A DNA stretch of 44,042 nucleotides from assembly GCA_903895695.1 (NCBI GenBank), contig CAITUY010000096.1:1-44042 (forward strand), read 5' to 3'. The DNA is from an uncultured bacterium (GTDB lineage: Bacteria; Verrucomicrobiota; Kiritimatiellia; CAIKKV01; CAITUY01). The position numbers and the translations under genes are program-made. Below, piece after piece: positions 16,373 through 24,634 of the stretch (position 1 is the first letter of the stretch; every line of letters starts with the position of its first letter). The notes beneath the pieces were generated by a model. It was given only the letters and a program-made list of their open reading frames with translations. It was not told the origin of the DNA and made no database searches.

Positions 16373-17149
16373 ATGGAAAGGAAGGGTCCATTCCGTAAGT
16401 TGTGGACGATGCTGATCGGTAACTCGCGTGCCACGCGACGGGTTCGGCGGCAAATCCGGCAGGTGGCGCCAAGCAATGCGCCCGTATTGATTCGCGGCCA
16501 GCAGGGAACGGGCAAGAATCTGATAGCAAGGCTTATTCACGATATGAGCAACCGAGGCGATCGACCCTTCATCACGCTCCGTTGCGATGAAGTGGCGGTG
16601 GATATTCTTGAACGGACACTCTTTGGATATGCGCGAGGCGCATTCCCCGGCGCCCGGAACGCCGGCAAAGGTTGGCTGGAGAAGGCTCACGGCGGGTCAA
16701 TTTTTCTCGATGAAATTGCCGCACTGGCCCCGTCCACCCAGGTTAAGCTGCTGCGGCTCTTGCAGGAGCGGGTATTCGAACCGGTGGGAAGCACCACGCC
16801 TATTCCCGTTGACATCCGACTGCTGGCCGCCACCCAACACCCGCTGGAGCAACGGGTCCGCAGCGGAACGTTCCGCGGAGACCTTTTCTACCGACTCACC
16901 GTCTTCCCCATCCAGGTCCAACCTTTGCGAAAACACAAGGCGGACATTCCTGCGCTGGTCGATCGTTTCATCGCCAGGAACGCCCGGGCGCGCGGGAAGA
17001 CCGTGCCTGTCGTGTCGCCCGAAGCAATGGATCTGCTCAAGCACTATCGCTGGCCGGGCAACGTTCGAGAACTTGAAGCCTGCATCGAGCAGGCGATACG
17101 GAAGTCCACCGATGGGTGGGTGCATGGCGACCATCTGTCGCTGGCCTAG
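16373..17149 (+). CDS. Stand-alone sigma-54-activator-like AAA+ protein with variant GAFTGA loop
   Basis: This 258-residue protein is essentially one AAA+ domain of the sigma-54 enhancer-binding-protein type. The Walker A motif is GQQGTGKN from residue 42, Walker B is GGSIFLDEIA, the arginine-finger segment is FRGDLFYRL, and WPGNVRELE is near the end. GGAGG lies four bases upstream of the chosen ATG. The sigma-54-contacting loop reads GAFPGA (residues 89-94), with proline replacing the threonine that touches sigma-54. There is no receiver, GAF or PAS domain in front and no Fis-type helix-turn-helix behind. It may act without DNA binding, act on something other than sigma-54, or be a decayed regulator. 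Kup follows within 40 bases. Confidence 0.82.
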   Translation: MERKGPFRKLWTMLIGNSRATRRVRRQIRQVAPSNAPVLIRGQQGTGKNLIARLIHDMSNRGDRPFITLRCDEVAVDILERTLFGYARGAFPGARNAGKGWLEKAHGGSIFLDEIAALAPSTQVKLLRLLQERVFEPVGSTTPIPVDIRLLAATQHPLEQRVRSGTFRGDLFYRLTVFPIQVQPLRKHKADIPALVDRFIARNARARGKTVPVVSPEAMDLLKHYRWPGNVRELEACIEQAIRKSTDGWVHGDHLSLA

Positions 17150-17187
17150 TCCACGCGCCTGGATCCCGGCGGCCGCTTGGGAATTTT

Positions 17188-19074
17188 ATGCAAGAGAAGG
17201 TCCCTATCTCGAAACGCGTCCTGTTCGGGTTGAGCCTGGCCGCGTTGGGCGTAGTCTATGGCGACATCGGCACGAGTCCGCTGTATGCCTTTCGCCTGTG
17301 CTTCACTGCGGATAACCCGCCGACCGAAGCCGGCATTCTCGGGATTCTATCGCTCATCTTCTGGTCGCTCCTCGTCCTGATCACGATCAAGTATCTGGGC
17401 CTGGTGCTGCGGGCAGACAACCGCGGTGAAGGCGGCGTCCTGGCGTTGATGGCACTGGTCCGCAGCAAGGACCGGGCCGAGGGCAAACGCGCGCGCCTGA
17501 TCGTAGCCCTGGGATTGTTTGGCGCGGCCTTGCTGTACGGCGACGGGCTCATCACCCCGGCGATCTCGGTCCTTAGCGCCGTGGAAGGGCTCCAGGAGGC
17601 CGCCCCGGCTTTTCATGCGTGGATTGTGCCGCTGGCCCTTGTCATTTTGGTCGGCCTGTTCAGGTTTCAGAAATACGGCACGCACAAGGTGGGGTCCGTT
17701 TTCGGACCGATCATGATGGTGTGGTTCGCGGTGATTGGACTGATGGGAATGTGCCAGATCGTGCTGGCGCCGGACATACTGGCGGCGCTTAACCCCGCCT
17801 GCGCCGTGCATTACTTCGTCATCAACCGCTTTCAAGGCTTCGTGACCCTGGGCACGATATTCCTGTGCCTGACCGGCGGCGAAGCGCTCTATGCGGACAT
17901 GGGGCATTTCGGCCTGCGGCCGATCCGGATCGGTTGGTACACGCTGGTCCTGCCGACTCTGCTGCTGAATTACTTCGGCCAAGGGGCCTATCTCCTGCGC
18001 CACCTGCATGACCCCGAGGGAGTGGCCAATCTCTTCTACCGCCTGGCGCCGACGTGGGCTCTTTACCCGATGGTGGCGCTGGCCACCCTTGCCACGATCA
18101 TCGCCTCGCAGGCGGTCATCTCGGGCGCCTTCTCGCTGTCACGGCAGGCGATGCAACTCGGCTACTGTCCGCGCCTGACTATCATCCATACGTCGGAAGA
18201 AACGATCGGTCAGGTTTATATGCCGGAGGTAAACGCGGCGCTCCTGCTGGGCACGGTCGTGCTGGTGTTGGGCTTCAGGAGTTCCGACAGCCTGGCGGGG
18301 GCCTATGGATTGGCTGTCTCGTTGACCATGCTGCTGACGACCGCCATGATCACTGTCTTCATGGTGCGGCAGTGGCACTGGAACCGGTTGCTGGCGGGGC
18401 TCGTCGTGCTGCCGATACTGGCGTTCGACGTCGCCTTCTTCCTGTCCAACTGCCTGAAGACCACGAACGGCGGGTGGGTGGGCGCCAGCGTGGCACTGGT
18501 GATATTCACGGTGATGGTCACCTGGCACCGGGGTCGCCTGATGCTCGGCCAGAAGCTTTCGGACGAAAGCTTGCCACTGCCTCTGTTCCTGTCGGACATT
18601 GCCGCGCACAAGCCTCTGCGGGTGCCCGGCACGGCTGTGTTCCTGACCGGCAGCGCGACGGGTGTGCCCCGGACGTTGCTCCACAATTACAAACACAACA
18701 AGATCCTGCACCGTACCATTGTCCTACTGACGGTACAGAACGAGGAAGTCCCGCGCATCCCGGCCGTTGAACGTGTGTCGGTTGAACGGATGGAGGAAGG
18801 GTTCACGCGGATCGTGGCCCGCTATGGGTTCAGCGAAGATCCGAACCTCACGGATCTCCTGCGGGGTTTGCAGATCGAAGGGCTCGACCTCGACCCTATG
18901 AAGCTCACTTTCTTCCTGGGACGCGAGACGCTGATTCTCGGCGCCGCGCGCAACATGCGCCCCTGGCGCAAGCGCCTCTTCTCGTTCCTGTCCCGCAATG
19001 CCCGCGACGCCTCCAAGTTCTTCCACCTTCCGCCCAACCGGGTGATTGAGGTCGGGATTCAGGTGGAGCTGTGA
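17188..19074 (+). CDS. kup: Kup-type low-affinity potassium transporter
   Basis: This 628-residue KUP/HAK/KT potassium-proton symporter lies in the inner membrane. The start is the ATG that opens MQEKVPISKRVLFGLSLAALG and leads directly into the family motif GVVYGDIGTSPLYAF. Other conserved pieces are DNRGEGGVLALMALV, LTGGEALYADMGHFG and GQGAYLL. About twelve transmembrane helices precede a cytoplasmic C-terminal domain from about residue 455, which ends IEVGIQVEL. The length equals E. coli Kup (622). It starts 38 bases after the AAA+ gene, so the two may be co-transcribed. It is convergent with cysK. Confidence 0.95.
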   Translation: MQEKVPISKRVLFGLSLAALGVVYGDIGTSPLYAFRLCFTADNPPTEAGILGILSLIFWSLLVLITIKYLGLVLRADNRGEGGVLALMALVRSKDRAEGKRARLIVALGLFGAALLYGDGLITPAISVLSAVEGLQEAAPAFHAWIVPLALVILVGLFRFQKYGTHKVGSVFGPIMMVWFAVIGLMGMCQIVLAPDILAALNPACAVHYFVINRFQGFVTLGTIFLCLTGGEALYADMGHFGLRPIRIGWYTLVLPTLLLNYFGQGAYLLRHLHDPEGVANLFYRLAPTWALYPMVALATLATIIASQAVISGAFSLSRQAMQLGYCPRLTIIHTSEETIGQVYMPEVNAALLLGTVVLVLGFRSSDSLAGAYGLAVSLTMLLTTAMITVFMVRQWHWNRLLAGLVVLPILAFDVAFFLSNCLKTTNGGWVGASVALVIFTVMVTWHRGRLMLGQKLSDESLPLPLFLSDIAAHKPLRVPGTAVFLTGSATGVPRTLLHNYKHNKILHRTIVLLTVQNEEVPRIPAVERVSVERMEEGFTRIVARYGFSEDPNLTDLLRGLQIEGLDLDPMKLTFFLGRETLILGAARNMRPWRKRLFSFLSRNARDASKFFHLPPNRVIEVGIQVEL

Positions 19075-19117
19075 GTCTGTCGTGCAGAGGGCCTCTCCAA
19101 GTTTACGCCAGGGATAC

Positions 19118-20077
19118 CTACACGCCGATGCCTTCGAATAACACGGTCGACAGGTAGCGTTCGCCCCCGTCGGGCAGGATGACGACGATCGTCTTGCCGG
19201 CGAATTCGTCTTGTTGCGCCAGCCGCGCGGCCACGGCTGCGGCGGCGCCGCAGGAGATGCCGACCAGCATGCCTTCCTCTTTGGCCAGGCGGCGCGCAAA
19301 GGCCACGGCCTCGGCGCTGTCCACCTGCTCCACGCGGTCGACGATCGACAGGTCCAGCGTATCGGGGATGAACCCGGCGCCGATTCCCTGGATCCCGTGG
19401 CGACCGGGCTTGAGTTCCTGGCCGGCGCGTTTCTGCGAGATCACGGGGCTTTCCGAGGGCTCCACGGCCACAGAAATGATCTTCTTGCCGCGCGTGTTTT
19501 TGAGGTAGCGCGAGATGCCGGTGATCGTGCCGCCGGTGCCGACGCCCGCGACCAGCACGTCAACTCCGCCATCGGTATCGTTCCAGATCTCAGGGCCCGT
19601 TGTCTTCTCGTGGATGGCCGGATTGGCGGGATTCTTGAACTGCTGCGGCAGGAAATAACGCTTGGGGTCCGACGCGGTCAGTTCCTCGGCGCGCTTGATC
19701 GCGCCCTTCATGCCGTCGGCCCCGGGCGTCAGGATCAGCGTGGCCCCGAACGCGGCCAGCACGCGGCGGCGCTCGATGCTCATCGTTTCCGGCATGGTCA
19801 GCGTCAGGCGGTAGCCGCGCGATGCCGCCACGTAGGCCAGCGCGATGCCCGTGTTGCCGCTCGTGGGTTCCACAATTTCAACGCCAGGCTTCAGCACGCC
19901 GCGCTTCTCGGCATCCCAGACCATGGCGGCGCCGATGCGGCACTTGACCGAATAGGCCGGGTTGCGGCCTTCAATCTTGGCCAGCACGGTCGCCTTGGCG
20001 CCCTGCACGACTCGGTTGAGTTTGACGAGCGGGGTATTGCCGATCGATTCCGGGTTGTTTGCGTATATTTTGCTCAT
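19118..20077 (-). CDS. cysK: Cysteine synthase (O-acetylserine sulfhydrylase)
   Basis: This 319-residue PLP enzyme makes cysteine from O-acetylserine and sulfide. The PLP lysine is K45 in NPAYSVKCR, the substrate loop is [13 protein letters not shown], and the phosphate-binding glycine loop is [16 protein letters not shown] sits eight bases before the ATG. It is the last gene of a minus-strand sulfur amino acid set with two Cys/Met-metabolism PLP genes, but a repeat-filled gap of about 200 bases separates it from them. Likely regulation is through the divergent Rrf2-family protein. Length and motifs are ordinary. Confidence 0.95.
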   Translation of the reverse strand: MSKIYANNPESIGNTPLVKLNRVVQGAKATVLAKIEGRNPAYSVKCRIGAAMVWDAEKRGVLKPGVEIVEPTSGNTGIALAYVAASRGYRLTLTMPETMSIERRRVLAAFGATLILTPGADGMKGAIKRAEELTASDPKRYFLPQQFKNPANPAIHEKTTGPEIWNDTDGGVDVLVAGVGTGGTITGISRYLKNTRGKKIISVAVEPSESPVISQKRAGQELKPGRHGIQGIGAGFIPDTLDLSIVDRVEQVDSAEAVAFARRLAKEEGMLVGISCGAAAAVAARLAQQDEFAGKTIVVILPDGGERYLSTVLFEGIGV

Positions 20078-20120
20078 TTTCGGTCTCCTTGTTGCTTGTG
20101 GTTGGTCGTAACAGAATCGG

Positions 20121-20279
20121 GTGTTCAGTGTTCAGGTTTCAGTGTTCAGAAAATCAGGCAGGGCGACGGCGTCCTCGCCGCGCCGTGACTGTTGCGCACA
20201 GGTCACGTTCCTGATTCGGCGGGGCGGGGACGCCCACGCCCTACCCGTTCTGAAACCTGAACACGGAACACTGAAACCT
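20121..20279. repeat. Nested composite repeat: inverted GTTCAGGTTTCAG arms around a TAGGGCG palindromic element
   Basis: The left arm (20121-20150) and right arm (20248-20279) are built from GTGTTCAG/GTTTCAG units and are inverted complements. The shared core AGTGTTC with GGTTTCAG occurs on both sides. Enclosed at about 20160-20246 is the second, inverted copy of the TAGGGCG element found at 3935-4018. The right arm ends exactly at the stop codon of the frameshifted Cys/Met gene. No frame is open across it. The whole could fold into a long hairpin on either strand. Confidence 0.75.
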
Positions 20280-21427
20280 CTACGTTGCATTTGTCCCCTC
20301 CAACGCCGACTGCAGGTCGGCGATCAGGTCATCGGCGTCTTCCAGGCCAACGGACAGGCGCACGAGGCCGTCGGTGATGCCGCGCGCCAGGCGCTCCGCT
20401 TTCGGCATGGCGGCATGCGACATCGTGGCCGGGTACGAAAGGATGCTTTCCACGCCGCCCAGGCTCACGGCCACCAGCGGCAACGTGACGCGTTTCAGGA
20501 ACGCGACGGCGGTCGGCCCGTCAGCGAGCTCGAACGACAGGACGGCGCCGGCGCCGCTGGCCTGGCGCATGTGAACGTCATGGCCTGGGTGTTGTTCAAG
20601 GCCGGGGAAGTAAACGCGGCTAACTTCAGGGCGTAACAGCAGCCAGCGGGCGATCTGGTCCGCCGCGCGCTGCTGGGCGTCGAGGCGGACGGCCAGTGTC
20701 TTGATGCCGGCAGGACCAGCCATGAATCCTGCGGACCCAGGATCGCACCGAAGGCATTCTGGATGGCGCGCAGCCGTCGGCCCAGCGCCTCCTCGCGGAC
20801 CACGGCAGCACCGGCGATCAGGTCGCTGTGGCCACCGAGGAACTTGGTGGCGCTGTGGACAACGATATCGAAGCCCAGTTCAATCGGGCGCTGGAGAAAA
20901 GGCGTCATGAACGTGTTGTCGGCGATAGAGACGAGCCCATGCGCACGGGCTATTGCGGCCATGGCGCGCAAGTCCGTGATCTGGAGCAGGGGATTGGCCG
21001 GCGTCTCGACGAATAGGCCCCGGGTGTCGGGCCGAATGGCGCGGCGAACCGAGTCGGGGTCGGCGCTATCGACGAACGTCACATCGAGTTTCCAACGGTG
21101 AAAGACGGTGGTGAGAATACGGTAAGTGCCGCCATAGATGTCGCGGCCGACCACCAGATGGTCGCCAGGCTGAAAGAGCAGCAGCGACGACGATGTGGCC
21201 GCCATTCCCGACGCGAAGGCCAGGCCGCGCGCGCCGCCCTCCAACTGGGCAAGGGTCTTCTCCAGCGCCTCGCGGGTGGGATTGTCGCTCCGGCCATAAT
21301 CGTAGGGCCCCAGATGTTCGGGGTCCGGCTGGTGATAGGTTGAGACCTGGTAAATGGGAATGCTGGAGGCGCCCGTGTGCGGGTCGCGATCCTGTCCCGA
21401 ATGGATCAGCCGGGTGCGGTCTTTCAT
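20280..21427 (-). pseudogene. Cys/Met metabolism PLP enzyme (cystathionine gamma-synthase type), one-base frameshift
   Basis: The first 230 codons from the ATG at 21427 encode a normal Cys/Met-metabolism PLP enzyme, with the PLP lysine K195 in HSATKFLGGHSD, then GPQDSWLVL. At about 20706-20713 the frame shifts. The expected continuation GIKTLAVRLDAQQ through SVGLEDADDLIADLQ is found in another frame down to 20280. Adding one base (the intact paralogue reads LRGLKTL here) restores a 382-residue protein of normal size. The gene overlaps its upstream paralogue by ATGA. A sequencing or assembly error is as likely as a real mutation, because both halves are otherwise undamaged. Cystathionine synthase and lyase functions cannot be separated from sequence alone. 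Confidence 0.8.
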
Positions 21428-22563
21428 AGCACGGCCTCCAGGTCGCTGATCAGGTCGCCGACATCCTCAATGCCGATCGACAGGCGCAGCAGGCGATCAT
21501 TAATGCCCAGCCGTTCGCGAGTGGCGGGATCGAGGTCCGCATGGGTCTGGACGGCCGGGTAGGTGATAAGCGACTCCACGCCGCCCAGGCTCTCAGCGAA
21601 CAGGAACACCTTAACCCCGGCCAAGATGCCGGGCACCCGCGCGGGATCGTCTATTTCGAAAGCAATCATGCCACCGGCTCCGATGCGTTCGCGTTCGAGG
21701 ATAACGCGACCAGGATGATCAGGCAACCCGGGATAGTACACGCGGCGAACGTGTGGGTGGGCTGCCAGGCGCCGGGCGATAGTGCCGGCACTCTCCTGCT
21801 GTCGGGCCAGGCGCAAAGGGAGCGTCTTGAGACCGCGCAGGGTCAGCCAGGAGTCCTGGGGGCCGAGCACGGCGCCGACGGCGTTCTGGAAGAAGGCAAC
21901 GCGTTCGGACAGCTCCGGCGTCCGCGTTACCACGGCGCCGGCTACGACGTCGTTGTGGCCGGCCAGGTATTTGGTGGCACTGTAGACGACCAAGTCCGCG
22001 CCCAGGGCCAGCGGGCGCTGCAGAACCGGCGTCAGGAAGGTATTGTCGACGATCACGAGCAGGCCCCGGGCGCGGGCCAGGTCGGCGATGGCCCGGACGT
22101 CCGCGATGCGCAGGAGCGGATTCGTGGGTGACTCGACGAAAACGCCCCTCACGCGCGGGTCGGCGACGGCGAGTTCCACGGCTTTGAGGCGCGATGTGTC
22201 GACGTAAATGGCCTCGATGCCGAAAGGACGAAGTGTCTTCTCGAAGAGCCGGAACGTGCCGCCGTATAGGTCCTCGGTGACGACAAGGCGGTCTCCATGA
22301 TTGAAGAGGCGCAACACGCAATCGATTGCCGCCAGGCCCGAGGCAAAGGCAAAGCCGCGGTGACCGCCGTCCGCTGCCGCCAAGGTCTCTTCCAAGGCCA
22401 GGCGGGTCGGATTGGAGGAACGGGAATAGTCAAATCCGGTGCTCTGGCCAAGCGCCGGGTGTCCAAACGCGGCGGTCTGGTAAATGGGCATAGAAATGGA
22501 ACCGGTAACCGGGTCTCGACGGTTCCCCGCCTGCGCCAATAAGGTTGTCAGTTCAGTGGTCAT
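21424..22563 (-). CDS. Cys/Met metabolism PLP enzyme (cystathionine synthase/lyase type), intact
   Basis: This 379-residue fold-type I PLP enzyme catalyses a step of transsulfuration: cystathionine gamma-synthase, beta-lyase or gamma-lyase. The PLP lysine is K198 in YSATKYLAGHND. FDYSRSSNPTR, EDLYGGTFRLF and VESPTNPLLRIAD are family blocks. It is the first gene of the minus-strand sulfur set, and its stop overlaps the start of the frameshifted paralogue by four bases (ATGA), so translation is coupled. The pair probably supplied successive steps of cysteine-homocysteine exchange. A candidate promoter lies about 40-70 bases upstream. Confidence 0.88.
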   Translation of the reverse strand: MTTELTTLLAQAGNRRDPVTGSISMPIYQTAAFGHPALGQSTGFDYSRSSNPTRLALEETLAAADGGHRGFAFASGLAAIDCVLRLFNHGDRLVVTEDLYGGTFRLFEKTLRPFGIEAIYVDTSRLKAVELAVADPRVRGVFVESPTNPLLRIADVRAIADLARARGLLVIVDNTFLTPVLQRPLALGADLVVYSATKYLAGHNDVVAGAVVTRTPELSERVAFFQNAVGAVLGPQDSWLTLRGLKTLPLRLARQQESAGTIARRLAAHPHVRRVYYPGLPDHPGRVILERERIGAGGMIAFEIDDPARVPGILAGVKVFLFAESLGGVESLITYPAVQTHADLDPATRERLGINDRLLRLSIGIEDVGDLISDLEAVL

Positions 22564-22602
22564 CGCGTTCTCACATACCTATGCGTAATCTGATTTGCCG
22601 AC

Positions 22603-22630
22603 ATGATACTCTATTAATCTACTGTATCAA
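22603..22630 (-). promoter_or_regulatory. Candidate sigma-70-type promoter for the sulfur amino acid genes
   Basis: On the minus strand TTGATA (22625-22630) and TATCAT (22603-22608) are separated by 16 bases, each matching consensus at five of six positions. They lie in an AT-rich island (about 22600-22735) between the divergent Cys/Met and Rrf2 genes. Inverted TACT/AGTA and CTATT/AATAG elements there could be Rrf2 binding sites, but no specific operator is proven. Confidence 0.45.
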
Positions 22631-22783
22631 TAGAAAAAGTATTGAATAGAAATTACGGCCAATAGCGGTGCTGTTTTGTGCTTGTTTCTTTACTAAAGCA
22701 AGTAGGTAGAGTAATCTCTCGTCGTTAAGTAGACATGTCCGAACGAAGGACGGCGGCGAGCCAGACCGAGAAGGAGACTGCAC

Positions 22784-23227
22784 GTGAGGATTTCGACAAA
22801 AGGCCGTTATGGGTTGAGGGTGCTGCTGGATGTGGCGATGAATCAGGCCAAAGGGCCTGTGATTTTGCGCGACATTGCCAAGCGGCAGGCGATTTCTGAG
22901 AAGTACCTATGGCAGGTGATCAACCCTCTCAAGGGTGCTGGTCTCGTGAATTCGGCACGCGGCGCCCGGGGCGGGTACACGCTCGCCAGGAAACCCGAGA
23001 CGATTTCCGTGCTTGATGTCGTGACCATCCTGGAAGGGCCAGTAAGTGTCGTCGAGTGCGTGGAGGCGTCCGAGTCCTGCAACCGGAGTTCCATTTGCGT
23101 CACGCGCGGTGTCTGGGGGGAAATCGAAGCCCGCCTGCGAGAGGTCATGGCGAAGATTACGCTCAGGGAGTTGATGCAGCGGCAGAGGGATTTCGAACTG
23201 GGCGGATCCGTGAATTACGTCATCTGA
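22784..23227 (+). CDS. Rrf2-family transcriptional regulator (IscR/CymR-like)
   Basis: This 147-residue winged-helix regulator starts at GTG with AAGGAG upstream. MRISTKGRYGLRVLLDVA and the recognition region ISEKYLWQVINPLKGAGLVNSARGARGGYTLAR are classic Rrf2. Cysteines C92, C99 and C105 (C-x6-C-x5-C) sit where IscR-type proteins bind an iron-sulfur cluster. CymR-type members instead sense cysteine supply through CysK. It is divergent from the Cys/Met genes and near cysK, so control of sulfur assimilation is the natural inference. The ECF sigma factor gene follows 36 bases later on the same strand. Confidence 0.88.
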   Translation: MRISTKGRYGLRVLLDVAMNQAKGPVILRDIAKRQAISEKYLWQVINPLKGAGLVNSARGARGGYTLARKPETISVLDVVTILEGPVSVVECVEASESCNRSSICVTRGVWGEIEARLREVMAKITLRELMQRQRDFELGGSVNYVI

Positions 23228-23263
23228 TTGACGAACTCACGAATGAATCGGTATGGGTAGGGT

Positions 23264-23935
23264 ATGCAGCCGGTGGGACCTTCTGACCGCGACCTCGTAC
23301 GCGCCGCCAAGAACGGCGACTTGAATGCATTTGAGGATCTCGTGAAGCGTCATGAACGCCGGGTTTACGGTCTGGCCCGCCGCCTGACCGGTTCCGACCT
23401 TGATGCCCAGGATGTCACGCAACAGACGTTCCTCAGCGCCATCGAGAACCTCTCGGGTTTTCGCGAAAAAGCGGCGTTCTCAACCTGGCTCACCGCCATT
23501 GCGGCCAACGCGGCCCTGAAGGTTCTGCGCAAGCGCCGCGGACTGACGGTTACCTCCCTCGATGAAGCCATCGAACCGGACGGGGACGGCCAGATCCCGC
23601 ATCCGGAATATATCGCCGATTGGCGCGAAACGCCCGACCTTCTGGCCCAGCGTGCCGAAACCCATCAACTGCTCGACGTGGCCATTGCCGAACTGAGCCC
23701 CATTCACCGCGCGGTCTTTCTGTTGCGTGACGTGGAGGACCTCTCGGTCCGGGAGACCGCCAAGGCGCTCGGGATCGGCGAGGGTAATGTGAAGGTCCGA
23801 CTCCTGCGCGCCCGTCTGCAGTTGCGCGAGCGCCTGACCCGCGTCTTCGGCGACGGGGAGCGTCGCTACAAGCCGGACGATCACGCTCATGACCCGACCC
23901 CGGAATCGGACTTGCAGGAGAATGCCCATGGCTAA
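23264..23935 (+). CDS. ECF-family RNA polymerase sigma factor
   Basis: This 223-residue sigma-70-family factor has region 2 (AFEDLVKRHERRVYGLARRLTGSDLDAQDVTQ, then FSTWLTAIAANAALKVLRKRR) and region 4 (ELSPIHRAVFLLRDVEDLSVRETAKALGIGEGNVKVRLLRAR). Between them is the usual variable linker, and a hydrophilic tail of about 30 residues follows. Its stop overlaps the start of the downstream zinc-finger protein by eight bases, a typical sigma/anti-sigma pairing. The next gene is an HtrA protease, suggesting an envelope-stress regulon, but no target promoter could be recognised. Confidence 0.92.
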   Translation: MQPVGPSDRDLVRAAKNGDLNAFEDLVKRHERRVYGLARRLTGSDLDAQDVTQQTFLSAIENLSGFREKAAFSTWLTAIAANAALKVLRKRRGLTVTSLDEAIEPDGDGQIPHPEYIADWRETPDLLAQRAETHQLLDVAIAELSPIHRAVFLLRDVEDLSVRETAKALGIGEGNVKVRLLRARLQLRERLTRVFGDGERRYKPDDHAHDPTPESDLQENAHG

Positions 23936-24215
23936 GAAGTCCTCCCACACTCACACCCTAGGCGGCAAGCACGGAGCAAACTGCGGCGAGCTTCTCGCGT
24001 TACTCAACGAGTACGTTGATGGAAAGGCTGACCCCGCCGTGTGCAAGGAACTTGAAGGTCATCTCGCCAAGTGCAATCCGTGCCGCGTGGTCGTGGACAA
24101 CGTTCGCAAGACGATCACGCTATACCGCGATAACGAACCGTGCGACCTGCCGGAGCCGTTCCGCAAGCGCCTCCACGCCTGCCTCAGGGAACACTGGAAG
24201 AAACCAGGAAACTAG
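23928..24215 (+). CDS. Zinc-finger anti-sigma-factor-like protein (zf-HC2)
   Basis: This 95-residue protein starts at the ATG preceded by AGGAG at seven bases; an in-frame ATG 13 codons earlier is less likely. The segment NCGELLALLNEYVDGKADPAVCKELEGHLAKCNPC has the H-x3-C-x2-C zinc site of anti-sigma domains that grip ECF sigma factors. There is no transmembrane helix afterwards, so it would be a soluble, possibly redox-sensitive anti-sigma factor. It is translationally coupled to the sigma gene. Confidence 0.85.
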   Translation: MAKKSSHTHTLGGKHGANCGELLALLNEYVDGKADPAVCKELEGHLAKCNPCRVVVDNVRKTITLYRDNEPCDLPEPFRKRLHACLREHWKKPGN

Positions 24216-24634
24216 GGGCAGAAGCCTCTCAATATGCTGTCGTTGTCGGAGTTGTTGCCCCCGATCCTCGCGCACTGGATTGAGCCGACCGCACCGGCGT
24301 AAGCCGGCACTACCGGCCTGTGACATGCCTGGTAACCCGTGGAGGAACTCGGCTCGCGTGTGTGGCGAGGGTCCGCTTCCATGCCGCTGTCCCGCCGTCA
24401 AAGGCCCGCCTCCCGCCCACTGCCCGCCGTTGAGCGGTCGCGTCTTCCAGCAGCAATGCATCGTTCTAATACCTGCCGGAGTCAGGAATTTAGCCGACCA
24501 GAATGAGAGCCAGGCGTATTGTCCGGACAACCTTCACCGTGTTACCCACTGCTGCACGAAGCGGCGAGCATTTGTCGCTAGCAAAGACGCTCGCCGCTCG
24601 CAGAACCGTGCAACAAAAGTGGAGGAGGCGGTCC
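24216..24634. other. Intergenic region with hairpins upstream of the HtrA protease gene
   Basis: No convincing gene is seen in these 419 bases. Two inverted repeats stand out: CCGGC-GTAA-GCCGG at 24294-24307, and a perfect 10-bp pair AGCGGCGAGC/GCTCGCCGCT at 24560-24569 and 24589-24598. The second ends 36 bases before the protease start codon, so it would lie in its leader. It could affect mRNA stability or translation. No clear T-run terminator follows the anti-sigma gene. Confidence 0.45.

Noticed and set aside
20121..20280. CRISPR-like array in the cysK-Cys/Met gap
   Set aside because: The units are inverted, variable in spacing and few. There are no regular spacers and no cas genes.
20700..20730. 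Programmed frameshift in the Cys/Met gene
   Set aside because: No slippery heptamer or downstream structure is seen, and the intact paralogue needs no shift.
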